DNA of 12,193 nt, from positions 1-12,193 of the forward strand of contig JAAAVE010000193.1 of NCBI GenBank assembly GCA_015679605.1, given 5' to 3'. Positions 1 to 7,402 of the stretch are shown piece by piece. This DNA comes from Podila epigama. Its lineage: Eukaryota > Mortierellomycota > Mortierellomycetes > Mortierellales > Mortierellaceae. The translations under genes were made by a program, and so were the position numbers. Position 1 is the first letter of the stretch. Every line of letters starts with the position of its first letter. The notes beneath the pieces were generated by a model, which saw nothing but the letters and a program-made list of their open reading frames with translations, did no database searches and was not told the origin of the DNA.

Positions 1-61
1 TTTTTTTTTAAAGAAAAAAATACACACACAACAAATGGCAGATCAAACGGATATAACTTAC

Positions 62-483
62 ACTTGCATCAACGCCGATATCTCCTTGGCCTCATCTCCT
101 GAATTGCCGCTAGGCTGTCTCCCCAACTTGCCCATTCTTCTCGTCAGTCTTGCTTCCATCTCGTCCAAGTTCCCTCCATTGTCGTCGTAGGACTTTGCAA
201 ATCCTGCAAAGTCGTGCGTTGCTGCAGGCAATGTCTGGGGCCAAACCTTCAGACATGCCTCCCTAATGCTTCGTCACTAGTGTAATGTGAAGGGGGAAGT
301 GTAATTTTGAAAGAGTGTTGCCCAGGTTAGAGAGTTTGTGAACATCCTCCCCAAGAAACCAAGTGAAGGCACGTCTTTTGAGGAATTTGCTGTGATGGAT
401 TGCAGTCAAGACCATACCTGATGTTGTGGACGTGCAGGTGTGTCGGTGTGAGAATGAGTGGATGGATGGGAGTGTGAAGACAT
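62..483 (-). CDS. 5' part of an unidentified gene, running off the left edge
   Basis: I do not recognise this gene. The model is an exon at 483-418 (ATG at 483) and an exon at 234-62, joined in phase 0 across an intron with donor GTATGG and acceptor CCCCAG. The second exon stops at a strong GTAAGT donor (61-56) in phase 2, and the intron continues past position 1. The predicted N-terminus is a His/Ser/Pro/Thr-rich stretch of 22 residues, then a polar segment containing DEMEARLTRRMGKLGRQ, which could start a helix or coiled coil. The frame of the second exon has coding-like composition and is open back to 263. The first intron would be 183 nt, longer than the 85-131 nt seen in the two larger genes here, so the first exon and acceptor are uncertain. 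Without the intron, the frame would end at TAA just after 62. The leader before ATG 483 is AT-rich and then CA-rich, as expected of a 5' UTR. Confidence 0.4.
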
Positions 484-1063
484 GAGGGCGTGTTGGGTGT
501 TGTGGGATAAAAATAAAATACAAAAATAAATGTGTGTGGATGTGTTAGGTAAGATGATGTTTGAAGAAGCAATGATGAAAAACATTGTTGGTGAAGTGAT
601 AATCTTTTAGCTGTATTGCATGTGCCAATGCTAGCATGTGTCCGTCGGCGCACTGTCCTCGAGTTGAGACGAAACACTCCAATCCCCCTTCTTAGTTCTT
701 AGTTCACTGCAACTTGTCCTTATCTTTCGTGCACGTGCCATCAACATTGAAATGTTTTCTTTCTCAAACTTATTCTCACGACCACCTTCCACACATTCCT
801 TTATTTCATCCTTTCACCAGCAACATTCTCGCTACAGTCAACATTCACACGAGCCTCATTCATCTATCTTCACATCCATCTTCAATAACACACCCTTTCC
901 TCAACCCTGGCATTTTCTTTCGCTTTATCCTTCTGCCTTATACCAACAATCTGCTATCATTTTCTCACTTTAACCGGTATCCAAAGCAACGCAACTCTTC
1001 TTCAACAATCCTTCGGCACATCCTACTCCATCCTCTTCAGAAAAGCTAAGTGAAGCAGTACAA
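484..1063. promoter_or_regulatory. Putative divergent promoter with a CT-rich leader on the plus strand
   Basis: This stretch lies between the start of the minus-strand gene at 483 and a candidate plus-strand ATG at 1064. From about 715 to 1060 the plus strand is strongly C/T-rich with many CA, TTC and CATC words, and ends in an A-rich context just before the ATG (ACAAATG), which is how many fungal 5' leaders look. It contains an upstream ATG at 752 opening a 73-codon frame of low-complexity composition, which I do not believe is a protein. From about 490 to 545 the minus strand is AT-rich and could hold the core promoter of the left-hand gene. I see no convincing TATA box on the plus strand. 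The call rests on composition only. Confidence 0.3.
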
Positions 1064-1367
1064 ATGTTCTATTCCCACGCGGTACCACAGACCCAGCATT
1101 CCACGCCTACGACAAGGCGCTACATTGTGGAGTGGTCAGAGCCTCACAGCCTGGAAGCCTGCCGGACTTGTTTGTGGCACAGCAGCATAGATGTGCCCCT
1201 GTGATGTGCCTGGAATCCCATTGCTTGACTTTGTTTACAAAGATGAGGCAAGGAAACTGGCAGCTGGAAGGAAATACTCTTCTCTTGACCAAAGAAGTGG
1301 CTTCACGAAGGTTGAGTCGCTTCACAGGATGGATGGCACAGGGGTCCTAGCTTTAGGTAGCTGTTGA
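1064..1367 (+). pseudogene. Possible gene start or broken gene with a weak PARP-type zinc-finger resemblance
   Basis: An ATG at 1064 in good context (ACAAATG) behind a CT-rich leader opens a 46-codon frame ending at TGA 1202-1204. It contains RRYIVEWSEPHSLEACRTC (about residues 18-36). The Y-x-V-E-W followed by C-x2-C is reminiscent of the start of PARP-type zinc fingers (Y-x-V-E-Y...C-x2-C), but the downstream His and Cys of that finger are not visible. A second frame (1191-1367, 58 codons, ATG to TGA) has protein-like composition. A GT-AG intron with donor near 1169 (GTTTGT) and an AAAG acceptor near 1241 could join the two, but it would break the second Cys codon of C-x2-C. Either this is a decayed gene, or an exon whose splicing I cannot resolve, or chance. 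Nothing downstream completes it. Confidence 0.2.
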
Positions 1368-2084
1368 CAAATACTTTTCGGTTACCCCAGTTGGTCGGGG
1401 GAACCAAAAGGTTAGCGAGAAGACTCTGACTACAATATTATGTGGAAGGAGAGTTACATTCCAAGCTATGAGTTTCCCAATTGCTGTCTGCGTCCAGATT
1501 TGGCAAGGAAGCCTCGGCTGTCTTCATTTTGTGGCCTCTCTCGTTGACCATTGAGAGGTCGGATGAAGATGGATAGCATCGACGTGGTGTCTATTTCTTG
1601 CCACAGCGCGTGGACGTGGGGCAGTGGTACCATACATGATTGTATATGATAAGTGAGATGTGAACTAGTTACTCATACCCATTCATTTTCTTTTGTCTTT
1701 ATACTTTACTCCTAGGTAACGCAAAATGATCTATTCTCTAACTCAGGAACAAGTCAACCTTCAATCGTTGCATAGGATAGCTGTTAAACATATCATAAGA
1801 TAGATGATTACTGCGACTATCGCTTTTGTTCTTGGTGATGTTTTTGTATTTACAAAAAGTGGAATGTCAATGGCTTTAATTCACACTTTGAAGTATTTGT
1901 TGAAGGCTTGCTACTTTTGTGGAAGGAGTATAGTCATGGTTCCATTGCCAAAGGCGTATGTGCTACAACAAATCCTTCTTTGTTGACTGTTTTGTTTAAT
2001 TTGTTCACTCTTCGAAGGTCATTCATATCTTTTATCGTTGCTATGACTTTTTTTTCATTGTGTTGTTTGCAAAAAAGTCCAGCC
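1368..2084. other. Stretch with no firm gene, convergent side of the PB1-SAM gene
   Basis: No reading frame here is convincing. The plus strand has an open frame at 1839-2177, of which 1839-1985 looks somewhat protein-like (including VEGLLLLWKEYSHGSIAKG). It has no good ATG, is AT-rich, and runs antisense into the last exon of the minus-strand gene. Part of this stretch should be the 3' UTR of that gene, although no perfect AATAAA was found for it. Confidence 0.3.
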
Positions 2085-3561
2085 CTAATTGATGACCAAT
2101 CGATCAAACGAAGGGACGTCGTTCAACGACTCAGGCGTGTCTGGTGCAGTTCTCTCCACTGCATCTTGCAAGGCTAGGTCGGCCACATGCAACCGCAATT
2201 CTGCAATCATCTTCAAAAGACGGATTCGACGGCCTGTCGAATGCATTCCCATGTCCTTAAGTGTGTCGTGTGTCAGCTCCAATAGAATGTCTCCGGTAAT
2301 GTCATTCTCTGTTGTAGCAAAGCATCAAGAATGATGATATTTTTTTGTTAAGTTCAGAGTTCGAAGTGGTATTTTTATGAATGGATTTGGCCTGTATTTG
2401 TAGCCAACAGAGACAAGCAAAGTTAGTGCCTCTCCTTACCTTTAAAGGCCTGCACGTTCTCTTCGTAGCCGACACCGGTAAGCCAATGGCCTGTGGTTTC
2501 GACGGACCATTGGTAAACACGCTCATCTAGACCGTTAAGCACTAAATTATAGCACGGTGTGTCAAAACGACAAGAAGAAATGAATAAATATCTCAATCTA
2601 CAAAATCATTTATTAAGCCTTAAAAGAAGCGGGAAAATGACTTACGTGTTGTAACCCCACTTGTGGAGGCATTCTTTGATCGGACAGCCCTGGTATAGTT
2701 TAGTCTTTGAAAGTTTTGGGCAGATGTTGGAGCTACATTTTTGAAGCAGGAGAGGGAATGAGTTAGAAAGGGAAAAATCTGAAGGGAAAGAAAAGCACTT
2801 TGATCAACGATATGGGTGGATACACTTACTAATGAGGTTCTTTCCAGCAGAGACCCAAGCAGAGGCTCCTGGTGGGAGTTCAGCGGCAGCGTTCTCGTGA
2901 TCACCGTGTCGGTCCATGCCGCGGGCACAGATGAAGAGACTGATATCCCTCAGAATCTCGATCATATCACAGTCGGTGTACTCGTTCTCGAACTTGGACC
3001 TGCCAACTTTCGAGTCACCAGCTAGAAATGAGATACCAAGAAAAGTCAACATGACAAGCCAAGTGTGTTCGAGGATGAATAGTCAAGTATCGTAACAAGA
3101 CAAGCATATTGATGATATAAATAATACATACCGAGAGTGGATGTGCCCGAGTGATCAGAAGAATCGCGCCGATGAAGGTTGAGAATGCTTGCTCGCTTGG
3201 GGATGACTTGCAGTCTAAGAGTTGCCTTGCGCTCCTTGACAAAGTCCGAGTTAACCAGGTCTTCGAGTTCCTCATTTCCGCTGATGGTACAGAGGTCGCC
3301 ATCCACATCCGAATACTTGACGGTGAAATCATTGTCGAGCTGGAAAGTGGATTGTAACTAATTTTATTCAGGTTACGGGAAGATAGGGAGAAGGTCAGAG
3401 ACAAAACTGGCTCCTGTTTTTGAAAGCACGCTATTAAAGACATTGCTGGTCGAAAGAGCCAAGCTTACCTTTGACTTGAGATCTTGGTACTGGATTTTTT
3501 CAATGTCAATCGAAAGTCGTCGGCAGTCATCACGGTGCCATGCCTTTACTGTCGCGGCCAT
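2085..3561 (-). CDS. PB1-SAM domain protein, likely signalling or polarity scaffold (6 exons, 307 aa)
   Basis: Exons: 3561-3469, 3357-3132, 3021-2830, 2732-2646, 2541-2440, 2308-2085. All junctions are GT-AG and in phase; introns are 97-131 nt; the stop is TAG at 2087-2085. Residues 5-83 form a PB1 domain. A basic Lys6 follows the first strand, and residues 46-62 (Y-S-D-V-D-G-D-L ... N-E-E-L) match the acidic OPCA motif, so the domain could pair on both faces. Residues 208-271 form a SAM domain: W211, the W219-L220 pair, N228, the F232 helix, I237-x-G239, L242-L243, L245-T246 and the M253-G254 ... G259-R260 helix. Residues 107-199 between them are unassigned and polar, except for a short hydrophobic helix-like part near 125-140. 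PB1 and SAM domains both mediate protein-protein contacts, typically in MAP-kinase, polarity or cargo scaffolds; no enzyme domain is present. The partner and pathway cannot be read from the sequence. An alternative acceptor (CTAG, exon from 2526) would shorten exon 5 by 15 nt in frame. Confidence 0.85.
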
Positions 3562-3640
3562 GTTGTTTGTTAGAGAGGGGAGTCGGGAGAGATAGATAAT
3601 GGGTATTCAGGAAGAAGTGGTGAGCGGAGGAAGGGTCGGA

Positions 3641-3780
3641 GCTTCTTTTAAGCTTGTTTAGAGTTGAATGAGCTCAAGCTTGTTTAAGCTTGTTTGAGCT
3701 TGATTGAGCTTGTTCGAGCTTGTTTGAACTTGTTTGTAGCTTTTATGCAGTTTGTGGTAGCTTGCAGTAGCTTGAAGTTA
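3641..3780 (-). promoter_or_regulatory. Promoter of the PB1-SAM gene with 10-bp tandem repeat and TATA-like box
   Basis: Six consecutive 10-bp units fill 3677-3736: AGCTTGTTTA, AGCTTGTTTG, AGCTTGATTG, AGCTTGTTCG, AGCTTGTTTG and AACTTGTTTG. A further unit lies at 3651-3660, with degenerate AGCTTG copies up to about 3775. On the gene's strand, a TATA-like CTTAAAAG sits at 3652-3645, about 85 nt before the ATG, followed by a C/T-rich leader. The repeat therefore lies directly upstream of the probable core promoter. The 10-bp period is close to one DNA turn, so any factor binding the unit would be on one face. The regulatory role is inferred. Confidence 0.5.
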
Positions 3781-3861
3781 GCAAGTGCAAAGGATGTAGG
3801 CTGGGGTCGTTAGATGGGTATAAGACAAAAGTGACTGCCGAGAAGAGCTGACACTATTTGT

Positions 3862-4035
3862 TCAAGCGGAAGGTGTGGTGGGTCGTAAGAGAGAGAGAAA
3901 GGGAGATTGAGAATGATGGAGAGATGGAGAGAGCGAAACGGTTAAAGGAAAAGAAGAGTAGGTGCAAAGAACATGGAGGGGAGCGAAGAAAAAAAGAAAA
4001 AAAGAATGAAAGAGAAAAAGAAAAATAACGAGACG
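3862..4035. repeat. Purine-rich low-complexity tract
   Basis: The plus strand is almost purely A and G (GAGAGAGA, GGAGAGATGGAGAGAG, then A-runs broken by single G). The minus strand is thus C/T-rich, and its open frames translate to runs of Phe, Ser and Leu, which are composition artefacts. The tract lies 300-470 nt upstream of the PB1-SAM start and could be a distal promoter element or simple repeat drift. Confidence 0.6.
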
Positions 4036-4275
4036 AAAAGACACTTTTTATTTGAAGTGTGAAGATAAAAAGGCGGCATGGCTTGGAGCATGTGCGCCAC
4101 ACCATCCATCTATCTGTCCATGAGCTGAATGTTTCTACTTTTGTCCAGATGGGGTTTTAGTTTTCTTGCGAGTGACATGCATGCTTCAACAGGTTAATAT
4201 TTTGAGTACAGACAGACCACCTCACCGCGACATCCACTTGAACACACCAAACATAACAACATCAACATCCATGTC

Positions 4276-4299
4276 AACATGAACATGAACATGAACATT
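4276..4299 (+). repeat. Hexamer microsatellite (AACATG)n
   Basis: Three exact AACATG units are followed by AACATT, within a wider stretch of CAACATC/CAACATG words starting near 4253. Confidence 0.8.
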
Positions 4300-4828
4300 G
4301 GACTGAACAATAATGAGCAATGGTCCATCTGACCACTTGACCCGAGGGACACCATCCGTTCATCATCTTCAGGGATAACAATGAAAAAAGGGGGGAAGGA
4401 TGGAGGACATACAACCGCAAATAATAATTTAAAGGGCCACCATTCTCATGCGACCCATTTCTTTGTTTTTTGTGTGCGTGCCTATGCCACGATACCATGC
4501 AACGCAGCAAATGACTGTCCGTGCGTGCATGCCTCTGGCCATGGCCATGGCACACTTTTCGCCCTTTATTTTTATTTTTTGTGAGATAGTGGTCATCTGG
4601 TCCAACCCCCAATTTCATAGACAGTCAAGTGTGATCATCCGTGACAAAAAACTCATGTCTAGAGGGCATGCACACGGTCCACCTCAGTGATGACCATGGG
4701 CCTTCATTAAGATGCGACCACGCGGATCACTTTTTTTTGTGTTTTTTCCAATCTATCCATCCATCCATGAATATTAGCGCCATTGTGCCTCATTCACAAC
4801 TGTCATCTTGCAACCTCCATCCATCATC

Positions 4829-4852
4829 TTTTTTTTTTTTTTTTTTTTTTTT
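4829..4852 (+). repeat. Poly-T run of 24
   Basis: This is an uninterrupted T24 on the plus strand, flanked by CCATCCATCATC and CGACCACACC. It may be a mononucleotide microsatellite or the reverse complement of an old poly(A) tail; no element is recognisable next to it. Confidence 0.85.
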
Positions 4853-5519
4853 CGACCACACCAACACCACTTCATTTTTCTCCACGAGAATTGTATTGTC
4901 TACAAGATTAGCCCAAAAAGCTAGATTAGTTCAGGAGATTTGTTTAATAATTGAAACTCGTTTGTCATTCATCCAATCACACACATACATACAAACACAT
5001 TCACCATCTTTACACGTTCGTTGCTAATGAACAACAAAGACAAGAAGAAGAAAAAATACAGATGAAAATAATACATAACGACAACAGTGTTATCGTCCAT
5101 CCATGGCCATTGAAAGCAGCCACGAGAACAGCGACAAGAGTCAGTCAGCTTTCATTGCGCTCTATATTTGGTCGCATCAATTATGGCTCGGTCAACAAAA
5201 GTAGCGTATCCTCTCCTTTATTTATCATTGTCTTTCTTCTTTCCCCCCCCTTCTCGCCCACCAAAGCATGTGCCTACATCGGATGATCCCATGAGTGACG
5301 TGTTCGCCCTCTCCATCTGTGTGCATCCAAATCATCATAAAGGATATGGACCCACTCGACAACAGATGGACTCCGCCTTCAAACCCAATTAATTGCCACA
5401 TGGTTTCTCGCACTGTTCACCAGGTCAGTGCTCGACTTAGCTTAGGGACGTTGCATTTTTGAACCTTCGATGTCGGCTCTTCCCATCAAACTGAAGCAGA
5501 GTTCACTTCCAATAGAAAC

Positions 5520-5549
5520 TTTTTTTTTTTTTTTTTTTTTGGGGGGGGG
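5520..5549 (+). repeat. T21-G9 compound homopolymer
   Basis: Twenty-one T are followed directly by nine G on the plus strand. Read on the minus strand this is C9 then A21, about 185 nt downstream of the stop of the secreted-protein gene. Runs like this are prone to length error in sequencing and to slippage in the cell. Confidence 0.85.
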
Positions 5550-5645
5550 TGACGTGGATATATACCCATATCTACTGGATCTAGGGCGAGAAAAATGGGA
5601 CAGGAAGAGTCCCATCTTGATCGAATAATATGTTTAATCTTCATA

Positions 5646-5651
5646 TTTATT
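5646..5651 (-). terminator. Poly(A) signal AATAAA of the secreted-protein gene
   Basis: TTTATT on the plus strand reads AATAAA on the minus strand, 84 nt after the TGA stop (5737-5735). Its position and orientation fit the 3' end of the cysteine-rich gene. Confidence 0.55.
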
Positions 5652-5734
5652 CAACTACGCTGAGTAATTTTGAGATCAGAGTGAATGATGATGCATCGCA
5701 GTTGGGAGGAATCATGCTTGACAATATTCTTACA

Positions 5735-6040
5735 TCAAGAGCATTCTGTCGGCACGTTTTCAAAGCAATCACACTTGTTCAAGTGCTGAAGGAGCTCCTT
5801 ACAGTGCGACCGCGCCAGCCTATTGCAATGTGCACTCCAACTTCCCGCGTCTATTTGAACACAAGTTTCGCTCATATATTTTTTCAGCTTCTCGTCGGTT
5901 ACGATTTCACATGTGGAGGCAAAGATGTACCTTCCACAGTGCTCTTGGCAAAGTTTTAGTTGTTCCTCTGTGCAAGACATCGTTGCCTTCGCAACAACAA
6001 ACGAGACGCCAATAATGGCAATGTGAGCCCAAAATTTCAT
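5735..6040 (-). CDS. Small secreted cysteine-rich protein (101 aa, 10 Cys)
   Basis: This is an uninterrupted frame from ATG 6040 in a good context (CACCATGA) to TGA 5737-5735. Residues 1-19 look like a classic signal peptide: Lys2, a hydrophobic core at 7-17, and cleavage probably after A-K-A at 17-19. The mature part of about 82 residues has ten cysteines at 23, 31, 35, 44, 60, 72, 80, 90, 92 and 100. The spacing is C-x7-C-x3-C-x8-C-x15-C-x11-C-x7-C-x9-C-x-C-x7-C, enough for five disulfides. There is no transmembrane segment, GPI signal or dibasic processing pattern. I do not recognise the family; the spacing does not match hydrophobins (no C-C pairs) or the eight-Cys CFEM pattern. Secretion is a firm prediction; roles such as effector, antimicrobial or cell-wall protein are only possible. 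The signal peptide directly after ATG 6040 supports this start. Confidence 0.75.
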   Translation of the reverse strand: MKFWAHIAIIGVSFVVAKATMSCTEEQLKLCQEHCGRYIFASTCEIVTDEKLKKYMSETCVQIDAGSWSAHCNRLARSHCKELLQHLNKCDCFENVPTECS

Positions 6041-6375
6041 GGTGAAGTAAGGTTCTTGCTAATACATGTAGAACGTGAAAGGATGTCAAGTCTATGGGAA
6101 AATTGCCGCCACACTCTGGCGCACACGTCAAATCATGCTGTCATAGAATAGTCAGTGAACATTCACAGGCGAGTCCTTACCAATTTTCACGATTGATTCT
6201 TATGCTTTTCTTGATGGGGATCTGTGACGCTCTTGCGAATCGATTCGATTGTGTAAGGGAAATTGTTCGAAAAGCTGCTTCTTTAATGTGGACGAGATGA
6301 GTGCGGTAGTGAGATTCGAATGTTAAGGCAGGATCAGATGTGAGTTAGTGCAGGGCGCTGGCGATGCGAGCCTTC
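6041..6375 (-). promoter_or_regulatory. 5' leader of the cysteine-rich gene, with a possible UTR intron
   Basis: No other gene is visible here. On the minus strand a donor G|GTAAGG begins at 6180, and a pyrimidine-preceded acceptor TTTTCCCATAG ends at 6092, giving an 89-nt intron like those in the neighbouring genes. A CTGAC word near 6155 could be the branch site. A closer acceptor (ATGACAG, 6138) would give only 43 nt. A tiny upstream frame (ATG ATT TGA) starts at 6136 and would be removed by the longer intron. This is inference from splice signals alone. Confidence 0.35.
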
Positions 6376-6388
6376 TTTATATATATAT
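6376..6388 (-). promoter_or_regulatory. TATA box
   Basis: The minus strand reads ATATATATATAAA followed by G. A TATATAAA core about 340 nt upstream of ATG 6040 would place the transcription start near 6345 and give the cysteine-rich gene a 5' UTR of about 300 nt before splicing. Confidence 0.4.
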
Positions 6389-7271
6389 GACTGAAAACTG
6401 GATGTCAAAGGGGTGTTGAAATACACAAAGTACAGCACCAAAGTGCAACATCAGTAGACAACACATGAGTAACATCAAGGGGACCAAAGGGCACACCACA
6501 AAGAGGTATAGCATAACATGCATAACATCAACTTGGCAATCTAGGAGTACATTGGCTACAAAAAAAAAGACACAGGGCACGGGTGAATTCAGGGTAGCCC
6601 GTGTAACAAAGTGAAAAACGAGAATGATCGCAGAGCCCACAAGGAGGATTCCAGGAAAAAGGAGCGATGTCAGAATGATCAAGAGGATGTTAGAAAAAGG
6701 AGGGATGCAGAAAAAAGTTGAGGGCATCTGGTTGAGGGTGTCGAAAAAAATCCCGAACAATGAAGCGGGGATGCTAATAAAAATGGTAAGGATGGCACAC
6801 AAAGGTGGACTGGATGGATGCCGGAAAAACCCAGGTGAAAATCAGTTAGCTTGTGGCATCCAAACGTTGTTCCTGAAGCAGAATTCAGAGAGCGTTGGGT
6901 TGTTCGACGGTCGTGAGAGAGGTTAGTTTTACCCTATTGATGAAATATTCAGCAGGTGTGGCATCCTTATTCGTAAAGTGAAGTGAAGAGAATTTTACAA
7001 TGATAAGGATGCCTCCCACAAAAGATGAAGGGCAAGTGGAGAAGAAAAACCTGGAAGTGCTAAAAGAAACGAGGTGCTGGAAGAAAGAGAAAAAGAAAAG
7101 AAAAGATAGGGGGACAGGTGGGTGGCGGTGCTTGTTGAAGGATATACAGCGAGATCTGGAATTAAGGGACCACTTTCATAAAAAGTGAAAATTACAGACC
7201 ACAAACACATCCAGTTTCTGTTGACCTTCAACAAAAACATCTTTTCTCCATTGCGAACCACAAAAAAAAAT

Positions 7272-7307
7272 GATAACAATGATAACAATGATAACAATGA
7301 CAACAAT
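7272..7307 (+). repeat. 9-bp tandem repeat (GATAACAAT)4
   Basis: Three exact GATAACAAT units and a fourth with one change (GACAACAAT) sit directly after an A-run. They lie about 100-130 nt past the VPS41 stop, probably inside its 3' UTR. Confidence 0.85.
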
Positions 7308-7380
7308 ATAAACACATTACTTGTTACTTTCATATAGCATGGTACTTTATCAAATCTTTGTCTGTCTTGTTCAGCCTTCT

Positions 7381-7396
7381 TTCCTTCCTTCCTTCC
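7381..7396 (+). repeat. (TTCC)4 microsatellite
   Basis: Four exact TTCC units lie within ten bases of the VPS41 stop codon. In the mRNA they read as GGAA repeats at the start of the 3' UTR. Confidence 0.85.
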
Positions 7397-7402
7397 TGTG
7401 TT

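Larger units (their letters stand above)
4036..5640. other. Intergenic region with no supported gene
   Basis: No frame has domain-like content. Open frames at 4274-4618 (minus) and 4641-5027 (plus) are driven by CAT/CCATC-rich simple sequence and poly-T. Notable pieces are a hexamer microsatellite at 4276-4299, a perfect 14-bp palindrome GCCATGGCCATGGC at 4538-4551, short CCAT repeats near 4757-4770, and the two homopolymer runs listed separately. Confidence 0.5.
6390..7402. other. Intergenic region between VPS41 3' end and the cysteine-rich gene
   Basis: No firm gene is present. The plus strand is purine-rich (AGGA, AAAAAG words). As a result the minus-strand frame at 6802-6377 is very hydrophobic; it begins with a non-ATG codon and its first internal ATG is at 6727. 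The part just below 7403 should be the VPS41 3' UTR; no perfect AATAAA was seen, only GATAAA near 7350. Two microsatellites lie close to the VPS41 stop. Confidence 0.5.

Noticed and set aside
327-677. 116-codon minus-strand frame starting at 677
   Set aside because: It covers AT-rich and CA-rich leader sequence with no protein-like composition. Its only attraction is that it could join the exon ending at 62 through an acceptor at 263, which would need a less plausible start.
2646-2732. Alternative Cys/Lys-rich reading of exon 4 of the PB1-SAM gene
   Set aside because: Looks attractive as a zinc-binding peptide, but its phase cannot connect to the SAM exon at any visible acceptor, and entering it needs a weak GTGTAT donor instead of the strong GTAAGT.
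3854-4105. Minus-strand Ser/Phe-rich frames
   Set aside because: They are translation of the purine-rich tract on the other strand; low complexity.
4538-4551. Perfect 14-bp palindrome GCCATGGCCATGGC
   Set aside because: Short, made of overlapping CCATGG words in a CCAT-rich region, with no gene nearby to regulate.
4641-5027. 128-codon plus-strand frame
   Set aside because: It contains a poly-Phe block from the T24 run and simple CATC-rich sequence, with no domain-like content.
6300-6330. GATTCGAAT word resembling a tRNA B box
   Set aside because: The flanks lack the GG...CC pairs of a B box, and no A box or cloverleaf could be found.
7272-7307. Short tandem units considered as a CRISPR-like array
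   Set aside because: Nine-base units with no spacers in a eukaryotic 3' flank; a plain microsatellite.
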